From positions 1-31,001 of the forward strand of contig NZ_CALKTT010000091.1 in NCBI RefSeq assembly GCF_937997535.1: 31,001 bases of DNA, read 5' to 3'. Below the pieces are notes generated by a model. It worked only from the letters and a program-made list of their open reading frames with translations. It did no database searches and was not told the DNA's origin. The DNA comes from an uncultured Campylobacter sp. GTDB lineage: Bacteria; Campylobacterota; Campylobacteria; Campylobacterales; Campylobacteraceae. Below, piece after piece: positions 24,052 through 31,001 of this stretch. Numbering within the stretch: position 1 is the stretch's first letter; every line of letters begins with the position of its first letter. Position numbers and translations under genes: made by a program.

Positions 24052-25848
24052 TTAAATAAAGCTCGGCGCGTCGTTTGAAAATAAAATCAGATCGCCGCTG
24101 TGCGTATTTTCGCTCAAAACCCGCTGCAAATCGCGCTTGTCTTTCAAAACGATAGTCTTTGCGGGGTCGATCTTGCTTTGCAGCACCTCGGAATTTAGTT
24201 CGCCCGTAATGATCGCGAGATCGAAAATTTCATCGATCTTAGCGGCGAGCGTCTCGTTGTCCTCGCGCGTGCTCTCGACGATGCCCGGCGTAATGATGAC
24301 CTTGCGCCCGCCGTAGCTTCGCATCAGCTCGTAGCTTTGCAGCATGCCGCTTAGATTGCCGTTGAAGCTATCGTCGATGATGATCTTGCCGCCCGCATCG
24401 AGCCGCGCGAGGCGGTGCTCGACGGCGCCGATGTGCGCGACGCGACTTTTGATCTTATCTGCGCTAAGCCCCAAAAATCGCGCGATCTTTATACACGCGG
24501 CGAGATTTGCAGCGTTAAATTTGCCCAAAATCGGCGCGAAAAACTCATATCTCTCGCATAGTTCTCTCCGCCCGTTTGAAATTTTACGCCCGTTTGGAGC
24601 CTCTTGCACGCCCTGCTCTTTGACGTTACAAATTTTATCGTCGCTAGCGGCGCGGACGGCTTGTTCGCAAAATTCTTGCTCGCTCCGTTCGGTGCAGGAT
24701 ATGGAATTTGCATCGTCAAAATCGGCGCCGTAATTTTTAGAATTTTTGTTTTTTTCCGCGCATGCCGCACTGCTTGCATCTAAGCTCAAATCGCCCTGCC
24801 CTTCGCCCTCTGCGGCGGATGTTTCTGCGCGCAGCGCGGAATTCTCTCCGCTTGCGAGGGGCTCATTCTCGCTCAAGCTAAGGCTAAATTTTATTCCGTC
24901 CAGATCCGCGCCGTGGATTTTTAGCCCCTCGTCGTAGATCGTGATGCGCTCGCTCACGCTTTTTTGCGTGGAGCTGTGCAAAAACGCATGCTTTAGCCGC
25001 GCGCTTGTGAGCGCTTCGAGCTTGGTTTTGCGGATGTTTTCGATGCTTTTGAAATACTCGATGTGTTGCGCGCCGATCTCGCCCACGACGACGATCTGCG
25101 GTGCCAAAAACTCAGTGATCTCGGCAATGTCGCCACTTAGCCTGGCGCCTGCTTCGGCGATGTAGATCTGCGTATCTGCGGGTAGCGCCTCGTTTACGTC
25201 GCGCACGAGCCCCGCTAGCGTGTTTACAGAGCGCGGCGTCTTGTAGCAGCGAAAGTCGCTTTTTAAAATTTGATACAAGAAGTTTTTAATGCTCGTCTTG
25301 CCGTAGCTCGCGGTGATCTGAATGATCGTAAGAGAGGGCATCTGGGCCAGTTTTTTGCGCGCGGCGGCCTTAAATTTCGCAGCCTGCGCCCACTCGTAAG
25401 CAAAGCTCGCCGCAAGAGCGGCGCCAAGCGGTAAGAAGATCGGCAAAATCGGAGCTTCTGCGGCATAAAACACGGCGCTGAAGCCAAGTGCACAGAGCGC
25501 TAAAATCGCAAAAAATCGCTTCACGCGCGGCGTAAAGACGAGCTTTTTATCAAGCCTCCTTTGCCAAAGCCACAGCGCGAATGCGTAGGCCGCGATGATT
25601 AAAATTTTAGCGGCGTGTAAGGCATAGAGGGACGCGGCGCCAAATTTAGTCGCGCAGAGGCTCGCCGCGATCTCGCAGCCAAAATACGCCGCCAGCGGCA
25701 AAATCAAAAAATAGAGGTGCCACGCGGGTTTGGTGAAGTGAAAGATGATGCGCGCGGGCTTGTACGAAAACCACTGCAAGCAGGTGATCAGATAAAAGCC
25801 GAGCATCAGGACGAACGCCGCGTGCGCGATCAAAAATATTATATTCAT
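24052..25848 (-). CDS. murF: UDP-N-acetylmuramoyl-tripeptide--D-alanyl-D-alanine ligase (MurF), membrane-anchored form with insert
   Basis: MurF adds D-Ala-D-Ala to the UDP-MurNAc-tripeptide. At 598 residues it is about 100 longer than relatives. Residues 1-150 contain about five hydrophobic segments, the membrane-anchored N terminus characteristic of Campylobacter MurF. The Mur-ligase ATP loop is TASYGKTSIKNF at 179-190 (K184), followed by AEAGARLSGDIAE and the conserved GEIGAQHIEYF. Residues 327-433 are a low-complexity insert with several cysteines (for example SSAACAEKNKNSKNYG) placed inside the central domain, before FAPILGKFNAANLAA. The C-terminal ligase domain has EHRLARLDAGGKIIIDDSFNGN. 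It ends the series that includes ddl, whose product supplies its substrate. AAAAAGGA lies upstream of the ATG. Confidence 0.93.
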   Translation of the reverse strand: MNIIFLIAHAAFVLMLGFYLITCLQWFSYKPARIIFHFTKPAWHLYFLILPLAAYFGCEIAASLCATKFGAASLYALHAAKILIIAAYAFALWLWQRRLDKKLVFTPRVKRFFAILALCALGFSAVFYAAEAPILPIFLPLGAALAASFAYEWAQAAKFKAAARKKLAQMPSLTIIQITASYGKTSIKNFLYQILKSDFRCYKTPRSVNTLAGLVRDVNEALPADTQIYIAEAGARLSGDIAEITEFLAPQIVVVGEIGAQHIEYFKSIENIRKTKLEALTSARLKHAFLHSSTQKSVSERITIYDEGLKIHGADLDGIKFSLSLSENEPLASGENSALRAETSAAEGEGQGDLSLDASSAACAEKNKNSKNYGADFDDANSISCTERSEQEFCEQAVRAASDDKICNVKEQGVQEAPNGRKISNGRRELCERYEFFAPILGKFNAANLAACIKIARFLGLSADKIKSRVAHIGAVEHRLARLDAGGKIIIDDSFNGNLSGMLQSYELMRSYGGRKVIITPGIVESTREDNETLAAKIDEIFDLAIITGELNSEVLQSKIDPAKTIVLKDKRDLQRVLSENTHSGDLILFSNDAPSFI

Positions 25849-26694
25849 CTTTTAAAATTCCTTTTTATAAATTTGCGCGTCCGCTTTGCAAGCCTGTGTG
25901 GGCAAAAACGCGGCGAGCTCGGACTAACCGGCATTCGGCTTCATTTGCAACTTTTACGAATTCTCGCTTTGCAAATTCTATTTTAAACTTGCGCAGTCAT
26001 AAATTCACGCTCTCCCTGGAGCTGCACGAGCCGCGCTAGATAAATTTACCGCCGTCGCGCCCCGTCTGCGTTTTCGATACCGTGCAGCATCCATCTTTCG
26101 CGACCTGAAATTTTCGCACGCTGCGTATCTTGCGACATCGAGCCCTATCTCGCGCGATGATTTGCATTATTTACAGCACATAGACCTTGTGTCGCGGTAA
26201 ATACATGACGCGATTATGCGACCTGCAACTAAATTTAATTGTCCGCTTTGCAGTGCACACGCGGTTTCGCCGCATCATGTACGGCTGCCGCAATCGCGAG
26301 CGCATAGCAGAAACGATCCGTTGCCGCATTAAAATTTTAAAATTTAACGCGACACGCCGCAATTTGAGCTTTGCGTTTTATACTACGCGCCCAAAGAGCG
26401 GATTTTGCGCCGCTAAATTTTAAATATGTGCCGCATGCTCGCGACTTTATAATCTAAATTTACGCTTCGGCTTGCGATCTTTAGCGCAAACAGATTGCAA
26501 AATTTTAAAACACGAGCCGCATTAAAGCGCCGCATTGAAACGCTTTTAAATTGCACCCCGCTCTTACATTCGCGCGATCTGTCTTTGCATCTAAAGCGCG
26601 ATTTTTAGCGGCGCTAAAATTTCGCGACTAAATTTTAAAATTTACACCAAATCGCGTCTTGTTTTAAATTTAGCGCGGCGCCAAATCGTTAAAT
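25849..26694. other. Long gene-free region between the hydrolase and murF genes
   Basis: I see no gene, tRNA or terminator in about 850 bp. AAATTTTAAAATTT elements occur near 26334 and 26634. The middle (25980-26330) is less repetitive, and open frames there have no family likeness or ribosome binding site. Related genomes usually have these two genes close together, so this is extra DNA. Confidence 0.5.
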
Positions 26695-27426
26695 TTAGCT
26701 GCCGCCAAGCTCCTTTTCGATCTGCTCGCCGATAAAATCTGCGCTTTGCAAAAAGAAAAAGTGATCCCCCGCCAGCGGATAAAATTTACTATTTTTAACG
26801 AGCGAGTGGATCAACTCGCCGCTTTTTAGGCTAGTGGCGCGATCGTCCTTGCCCCAAAAGATGAGCGCATTTTGCGGGCTTAGCGCGGAAAAAATATCGC
26901 GGAAGTCCTCATTTACGACGTTTTTTAGCGTCTCATACATTGTTTTGCTCATACCTGCGGCATCCTTGCTCGCAAATGCGCGCCAAAGCCCCGCCAGTCC
27001 AAGTCTTTTTAAAATTTTAAAAATCGCGATTTTAGCGCGCACGACAAAGGGCTTGGGCTCGATGATGCCTGCGCTGCTTAGCAGTATGAGATTGCGCGGA
27101 GCTAGCAATGCGGCGATCTTGCCGCCGAAGCTGTGCCCCATGATCGCCGCGGGTTGCCTGCCAAAAGCCGCGATAAAGGCGCGCATAATCTCCGCATAAT
27201 CCTCGCTGCCAAGGGCGCGCGCGGGCTGCGAGCTGGCGCCGAATCCCGGCAGATCGACGCACACTAACGCGTAATGGCGGAATTTGTCCGCAAAAACTCT
27301 AGACATAAGCGCCTTGTTTGCGCCCCAGCCGTGCAGAATCAGGATGTATTGCTCGCGCTGTAGGTTTGAAATTTCGTAGCTGATTTTGTAGCTTTCGCCA
27401 CCGCAGACGAGCTCCTTACTCGCCAC
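26695..27426 (-). CDS. Alpha/beta-fold hydrolase
   Basis: I chose the GTG at 27426, 5 nt after AAAAGGAG, which gives 243 residues and an 11-nt overlap with the upstream Phd-like gene. An in-frame ATG at 27486 would add 20 residues lying inside that gene. The fold shows HGWGANKAL (oxyanion loop), the nucleophile elbow GHSFGG with the catalytic serine, a late acid in FWGKDD and the histidine in AGDHFFF, so the triad is complete. The substrate is unknown. A hydrolase at this place between a small antitoxin-like gene and murF is conserved in campylobacters, which hints at an envelope-related role. Confidence 0.88.
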   Translation of the reverse strand: MASKELVCGGESYKISYEISNLQREQYILILHGWGANKALMSRVFADKFRHYALVCVDLPGFGASSQPARALGSEDYAEIMRAFIAAFGRQPAAIMGHSFGGKIAALLAPRNLILLSSAGIIEPKPFVVRAKIAIFKILKRLGLAGLWRAFASKDAAGMSKTMYETLKNVVNEDFRDIFSALSPQNALIFWGKDDRATSLKSGELIHSLVKNSKFYPLAGDHFFFLQSADFIGEQIEKELGGS

Positions 27427-27634
27427 CACCGCTCCTTTTGGCGTAAACAGCCTTGAGTAGCTCGACTGCTTTTTCGAGCCGCTCAAACTCGCTCATACTG
27501 ATCATCACGGCCTCAAATTTGTTGTTTTTGACGATCAAGGCTTTTTTAATCTCTTGGTTTTTGATCTTGTTTAAAACGGTGCTGAAGTTGCGCACGATCT
27601 CGGTAGCGGTGTAAATTTCGTCTTGATTTATCAT
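27416..27634 (-). CDS. Phd/YefM-like antitoxin-family protein without a neighbouring toxin
   Basis: The 72-residue protein resembles the Phd/YefM DNA-binding fold: IYTATEIVRNFSTVLNKI (first strand and helices), ALIVKNNKFEAVMISMSEFERLEK (strands and start of the last helix). In toxin-antitoxin pairs the toxin gene follows directly; here the next gene is the alpha/beta hydrolase, whose start overlaps the end of this gene. No RelE/Doc/PIN-type gene is seen nearby. It may be a domesticated antitoxin acting as a local repressor. The hairpin at 27652-27685 lies just upstream. Confidence 0.8.
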   Translation of the reverse strand: MINQDEIYTATEIVRNFSTVLNKIKNQEIKKALIVKNNKFEAVMISMSEFERLEKAVELLKAVYAKRSGGGE

Positions 27635-27651
27635 AACTCGACCTTTTGAAG

Positions 27652-27685
27652 TAAAATTTTACGCAAAATTTAGCGTAAAATTTTA
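27652..27685. repeat. Perfect 13-bp inverted repeat between ddl and the Phd-like gene
   Basis: TAAAATTTTACGC at 27652-27664 and GCGTAAAATTTTA at 27673-27685 are exact reverse complements around an 8-bp centre. It lies 10 bp after the ddl stop and 17 bp before the Phd-like start. It could form an mRNA hairpin that weakens or processes the transcript, or serve as an operator for the Phd-like protein, since Phd/YefM proteins bind palindromes upstream of their own genes. It is AT-rich, so a strong intrinsic terminator is unlikely. Confidence 0.6.
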
Positions 27686-27694
27686 AACGATTGG

Positions 27695-28726
27695 CTACTT
27701 ATTAGCGGTGATTTTGGTGATCAGCTCGTAGCTTACAGGGATCTGCCTCATCGGCGGCAGCGACGAAGCAAGAGCTGCTAAAACCTCGGAGAAATCATCA
27801 AATAGGTAGTTTGCGAGGCTGCCTGGGTTTGGATTTATCTCGTTTAGATAAATTTCACCCTCTTTTTCAAAAAAATCGCAGCGAATTAGCGCGCCATCGA
27901 ATGATCCTGCGTTATAAAGCCGCGTAAAGGCATCTTTCATCTTACCCTCTAGCAAAGCGCCAGGACGAGCGGGCTCGATCGCGTCACTACGCGAAAAATC
28001 CAAATATTTACGATCGAAATTTAAATAGCCCTCTTTTTTCGGCTCTTCGATGTTTGAAAATACGATTTTGCCGTCTATTTTAGCGCCCGCGAGATTAAAT
28101 TCCTTTACGTTTTCCCAGTATGGCTCTACGATCGCGCTATCGTCCAGCTCAAAAGCCTGATCCAGCGCGTAGCTAAACTCGCTTTCGTTCTTGGCTATCG
28201 AAATTCCGATGCTAGAGCCCAAATGAGCGGGCTTAACGATGATCGGAAAATTAAAATTAGGCAGGCTAGTACGATTTACGATCTCATACGGCAAGGTTTT
28301 TACATTTGCGATTGCGGCTAAGTGCTTGGTTAAAATTTTATTATAGCTTAGCACGCTAGCTTCGATACGAGGTCCGATATAAGGGATGCCAAAAAACTCA
28401 AATAGCGCCGCCATTTTGCCATCCTCGCCGTCGCAGCCGTGGATTAGATTGATATATGTGCCGACTTCTAGCATGCTTTTGCTAAACATTCCGCTCTCAA
28501 AAAATCCGCCCGCACCGATACTAAGCTCTTTTGCTTTAGCATAGCCGCCCTGCTTAAAATATGCCGCGCGCATATTTTTATCCTCAATGCGGTAAAATTT
28601 ACGATTTTTATCGCAAAATACAAACTCCAAGTCCCAGCCTTTTAGGGCATTTTTGACGGCAATTGCCGAGATGATACTTACTTCGTGCTCATAGCTTTGA
28701 GCTCCAAAAACTAAGCCAAATTTCAT
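27695..28726 (-). CDS. ddl: D-alanine--D-alanine ligase
   Basis: This ATP-grasp enzyme joins two D-alanines to give the dipeptide that MurF uses. The 343-residue sequence has the N-terminal GAQSYEHEVSIISA, the central HGCDGEDGKMAALFEFFGIPYIG, the ATP-binding KPAHLGSSIGI and the metal-binding FLEINPNPGS-like motif (YLNEINPNPGS). All are intact. Its ATG overlaps the ruvA stop by 4 nt (ATGA), so translation is coupled to ruvA. Confidence 0.96.
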   Translation of the reverse strand: MKFGLVFGAQSYEHEVSIISAIAVKNALKGWDLEFVFCDKNRKFYRIEDKNMRAAYFKQGGYAKAKELSIGAGGFFESGMFSKSMLEVGTYINLIHGCDGEDGKMAALFEFFGIPYIGPRIEASVLSYNKILTKHLAAIANVKTLPYEIVNRTSLPNFNFPIIVKPAHLGSSIGISIAKNESEFSYALDQAFELDDSAIVEPYWENVKEFNLAGAKIDGKIVFSNIEEPKKEGYLNFDRKYLDFSRSDAIEPARPGALLEGKMKDAFTRLYNAGSFDGALIRCDFFEKEGEIYLNEINPNPGSLANYLFDDFSEVLAALASSLPPMRQIPVSYELITKITANK

Positions 28727-29304
28727 TGTTGTCCTTCAAATTTTATTTTCTGCGCTAATTTTTTTAACGCCTCTTTGACAAGATCTGACGTATTCGTGCT
28801 GCTGCATCCCGCTAAGATTTGATTGATCTTATCGCGCTTAAATCCAAGGCTTTGTAGCGCGGACGCCGCTTCGTTTTTATAAGTCTCGCTAGGACCGAAT
28901 TCCATTAGCTTCGCATCGCCTAGTTCAGCAATGATCCGTCTAGCGGTCTTTGGGCCGATGCCTGGAACTGAAGTTAGCGTCGCAGCATCCCCCGTAGCTA
29001 CGCAACGCGCAAAATCCTGCGGAGCGAGCGTCGAACAAACCGCCATCGCCGTGCTTGCACCTACGCCACTAAGTTTGATTAGGGTTTCAAACATTTTTTT
29101 TTCATTATCGTCTAAAAACCCATACAGCAAATCGGCATCCTCGCGCAGAATTTGTACGCACGCAAGCTCGGTCAGTTTGCCCTGCGTGAGCTTCGCGGAG
29201 GTATTTAATGACAATGAAAGAGCGTAGCTCACGCCGCTAGCGCATTTAATGACGCAAGCAGTGGGCTCCTTGCGCGTTATAATCCCTTCGATCGCCGCTA
29301 TCAT
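28723..29304 (-). CDS. ruvA: Holliday junction branch migration protein RuvA
   Basis: RuvA binds four-way DNA junctions and loads RuvB. The 193-residue protein has an N-terminal OB fold (MIAAIEGIITRKEPTACVI), tandem helix-hairpin-helix motifs (LIKLSGVGASTAMAV and LTSVPGIGPKTARRII), an acidic-pin region and the C-terminal RuvB-binding domain (ALQSLGFKRDKINQIL). Its start overlaps the stop of the upstream lipoprotein gene by 4 nt, and its stop overlaps the ddl start. ruvB and ruvC are not in the window. Confidence 0.97.
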   Translation of the reverse strand: MIAAIEGIITRKEPTACVIKCASGVSYALSLSLNTSAKLTQGKLTELACVQILREDADLLYGFLDDNEKKMFETLIKLSGVGASTAMAVCSTLAPQDFARCVATGDAATLTSVPGIGPKTARRIIAELGDAKLMEFGPSETYKNEAASALQSLGFKRDKINQILAGCSSTNTSDLVKEALKKLAQKIKFEGQQ

Positions 29305-29864
29305 CTAAGAGCCTTTAAAATTTCATTTATACTCTCATTAAGCGCTAAATTTAGAGCATTATAAATGCTTTGCGAGCTAGGATCAGGCACGAAAACGCGC
29401 TTAGTGACGATGCCAGATTTTATGCTTTCTAAAGAATTTAAAATTTCATATCCCATCGTGACGGTTGCCTGATCGTTATTAATCTGAAGCGCTACGATAC
29501 TGGTTTTTAGGCGCAAATCCCGCTCTTTTGGCACGAAGATCGGATTTAGCGAGCAGGTGGAAAATGCCGCATCAAGCAGCGCCTTATATACCATTTCGCT
29601 AGGCATCGTAATAAATTTGGCGTCGCTTGCGAACTGCGTTCGGTTTCTAAAATCCACTATTAAAATATCCCGCCTATCTACAAGATCGGTCGCCGTGATG
29701 GTGTCGATAAAGATATTTTTGCGCACACCGCTAGGATTTACGCAGCGCTTTTGATCATAACGCAGCTCGTAGTAGGTGTATGGCTTAGCCTGCTTAGCTA
29801 AGCAGCCGCCTAAAAATATCGCCGCCAGCGTCGCAGCAAGCGTAAACTTTATAAAATTTTTCAT
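29301..29864 (-). CDS. ABC-transport auxiliary lipoprotein (PqiC/MlaD-associated type)
   Basis: The 187-residue protein starts with a lipoprotein signal peptide ending in the lipobox LGGC (C21). The mature part has the pattern YTYYELRYD, IFIDTITATDLVDRRDILI and a C-terminal helix ALNLALNESINEILKAL, similar to ABC transport auxiliary lipoproteins that work with MCE/MlaD proteins at the outer membrane. It begins 2 bp after the mlaD stop with AAGGA upstream, and it overlaps ruvA. The matching pair in C. jejuni lies next to the iamAB ABC-transporter genes. Confidence 0.8.
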   Translation of the reverse strand: MKNFIKFTLAATLAAIFLGGCLAKQAKPYTYYELRYDQKRCVNPSGVRKNIFIDTITATDLVDRRDILIVDFRNRTQFASDAKFITMPSEMVYKALLDAAFSTCSLNPIFVPKERDLRLKTSIVALQINNDQATVTMGYEILNSLESIKSGIVTKRVFVPDPSSQSIYNALNLALNESINEILKALR

Positions 29865-29866
29865 CT

Positions 29867-30796
29867 TTATTCCTTTTTATCGTCGCGATCCGCGCCTTTA
29901 GAAGTGTCTTTGAAAAAGAAATCGTAAGGATTGTCCTCTAGCCTAAACATCGCGCCTTGGAATTCTCTGAGTGATTTTTTTAGCTCGCCAAGAGTGTTTT
30001 TTGCCTCCTCAAGTGTAGGATCCAAGATCGCTTTTAGATTGTACTCGCCGCGATCAATACGCTTAGTGATGATGCCTGCGGTTTTATCCAGCGAATTCGA
30101 TAGATTAGCAGCACTCACGGCAAAAGCATTTAGATTATCTAGCAGCGCGTCTAGTTCTTTCTCGCGCTCGTTTAAATTCGCTATGAGAGTATTTACGTTA
30201 GCAAGCAGCGCGTCTAGGCTTTGGAATTTTTTCTCATCACTTAGCTCAGCGCTAAATTTATCCATCGAAGATAGGATTCTATCCACTTTATCGGTATTTT
30301 GCTTAGACAGTAGCCCATTAATCTTAAAGATCATCTCGCTCACGCTATCGGTGATGACTTCGGCTTTGGAGCCGATTTTATCAAGAAGCGTTTTATCCAG
30401 CGCAATTATCGGCTTTTTATCATTCGGCGGGAAAAGCTTGCCACTTCCTTTCGTGATATTTATAAACGCGATTCCGCTTATGCCTTGAGATTCTACCTTG
30501 GCGACGCTATCTTGCGAGATCGGTAGCTTGCTTTTTACCGAAATTTCAATCTCGATGATCGCATTTTCGATATCGGCAAAGTCGATGCTTTTGATTATGC
30601 CCGCATTTACGCCGATAAATTTAACCTCGGAATTCTCCTTAATGCCTACGGGAAGCTCTTTTGTGTGGATATAGTAGGAGCGGTAGCTCTCGCTGCGATC
30701 AGTCTTTGTAAGCATCCACCACATAAATGCCGTAAGAGCCGCGACGCAGATCATAACAAATGCGCCTACTATCGTGTATGAAGTTCTATTTTCCAA
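29867..30796 (-). CDS. MlaD/MCE-domain phospholipid transport protein
   Basis: The start is a TTG at 30796, 6 nt after AGGAG. The 309-residue protein has a short cytoplasmic start, a membrane helix at about 10-30 (IVGAFVMICVAALTAFMWWML), an MCE domain at about 38-118 (VGIKENSEVKFIGVNAGIIKSI, VAKVESQGISGIAFINI) and a long helical, probably coiled-coil, tail (about 145-290). It should sit in the inner membrane, reach into the periplasm and carry lipid between membranes with an MlaE/MlaF-type ABC transporter. Those two genes are not in the window; the 205 bp to the right edge are non-coding. Confidence 0.9.
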   Translation of the reverse strand: MENRTSYTIVGAFVMICVAALTAFMWWMLTKTDRSESYRSYYIHTKELPVGIKENSEVKFIGVNAGIIKSIDFADIENAIIEIEISVKSKLPISQDSVAKVESQGISGIAFINITKGSGKLFPPNDKKPIIALDKTLLDKIGSKAEVITDSVSEMIFKINGLLSKQNTDKVDRILSSMDKFSAELSDEKKFQSLDALLANVNTLIANLNEREKELDALLDNLNAFAVSAANLSNSLDKTAGIITKRIDRGEYNLKAILDPTLEEAKNTLGELKKSLREFQGAMFRLEDNPYDFFFKDTSKGADRDDKKE

Positions 30797-31001
30797 TCTT
30801 TTCTCCTAATTTCAAAGCGTAAAATTTAAGCCCTGCGATATGCCTTAAAATAGCCATTTGGGCTTAAATTTTAAAACTTAGCACTTTCTCAAATAGTCGC
30901 AAAATTTGCAGAATCATCTGAGTTTAAATTTTAAAGCTTAGCGTGCATTTTGAAATTTCAAAATATCGCCGCGCCGTATTTTAGCGTAAAATTTTACCGC
31001 C
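30797..31001. repeat. Upstream region of mlaD with an imperfect direct repeat
   Basis: TTAAATTTTAAAACTTAGC (from about 30864) and TTAAATTTTAAAGCTTAGC (from about 30923) differ at one base and are about 59 bp apart. No coding frame from a transporter gene reaches into this stretch, so mlaD probably has its own promoter here, not identified. Confidence 0.45.

Noticed and set aside
27427..27486. Upstream ATG giving a longer hydrolase
   Set aside because: The extra 20 residues lie inside the Phd-like gene and are not conserved-looking, while the GTG at 27426 has AAAAGGAG at the right spacing.
27416..27634. Considered as half of an active toxin-antitoxin pair
   Set aside because: The following gene is an alpha/beta hydrolase with a full catalytic triad, not a known toxin family, so only the antitoxin-like fold is claimed.

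Overview
The window looks like chromosome from an epsilonproteobacterium, most likely a higher-GC oral-type Campylobacter (C. gracilis-like; this is an inference). The grounds are protein content (a MurF with a membrane-anchored N terminus, the ruvA-ddl-small antitoxin-hydrolase-murF gene order, an MlaD plus lipoprotein pair), the mix of GC-rich codons with very AT-rich spacers, and single-promoter features such as TATAAT preceded by T-rich DNA. No rRNA, tRNA, CRISPR array, insertion sequence or prophage was recognised.

Layout. 1-3939: an envelope stress-type locus. The first ~50 codons of a membrane protein resembling a phosphoethanolamine transferase run off the left edge. Divergent from it are a secreted PepSY protein, a low-complexity membrane protein with a Cys4 motif, and an OmpR-type regulator overlapping its sensor kinase. 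A pair of 8-bp direct repeats 11 bp apart lies between the divergent genes. 3940-7640: a decaying region with a multiply broken hypothetical gene, an intact flavodoxin/2x[4Fe-4S] protein, and a Tat-exported flavoprotein whose C terminus is cut off by what looks like loss of one copy of a 7-bp repeat. 7914-16738: a bacterial alpha-2-macroglobulin and its usual partner, the bifunctional penicillin-binding protein PbpC, together a periplasmic defence and wall-repair pair. This PbpC carries a ~300-residue low-complexity insert and a 22-unit pentapeptide repeat. 16807-18834: a UvrD/Rep helicase divergent from pbpC.

19401-23800: single minus-strand genes (uracil phosphoribosyltransferase, BON-domain lipoprotein, short-chain dehydrogenase, FMN split-barrel protein, DNA-alkylation-repair family protein), each with its own ribosome binding site and separated by spacers full of degenerate AAATTT-type repeats. 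24052-30796: an envelope-biased minus-strand series: MlaD and a transport-auxiliary lipoprotein, ruvA, ddl, an orphan Phd/YefM-like protein, an alpha/beta hydrolase and murF. The genes from mlaD to ddl overlap or nearly touch, and the hydrolase overlaps the Phd-like gene.

The most unusual theme is a family of short degenerate repeats centred on AAATTT/AAAATTTT. They fill the intergenic regions and also seem to appear inside genes, where they are read as Gln-Asn-Phe/Ser/Leu. At least four proteins (sensor kinase, 209-aa Cys4 protein, PbpC, MurF) carry low-complexity stretches that relatives of these families normally lack, and in the first three the Gln-Asn repeat character is clear.
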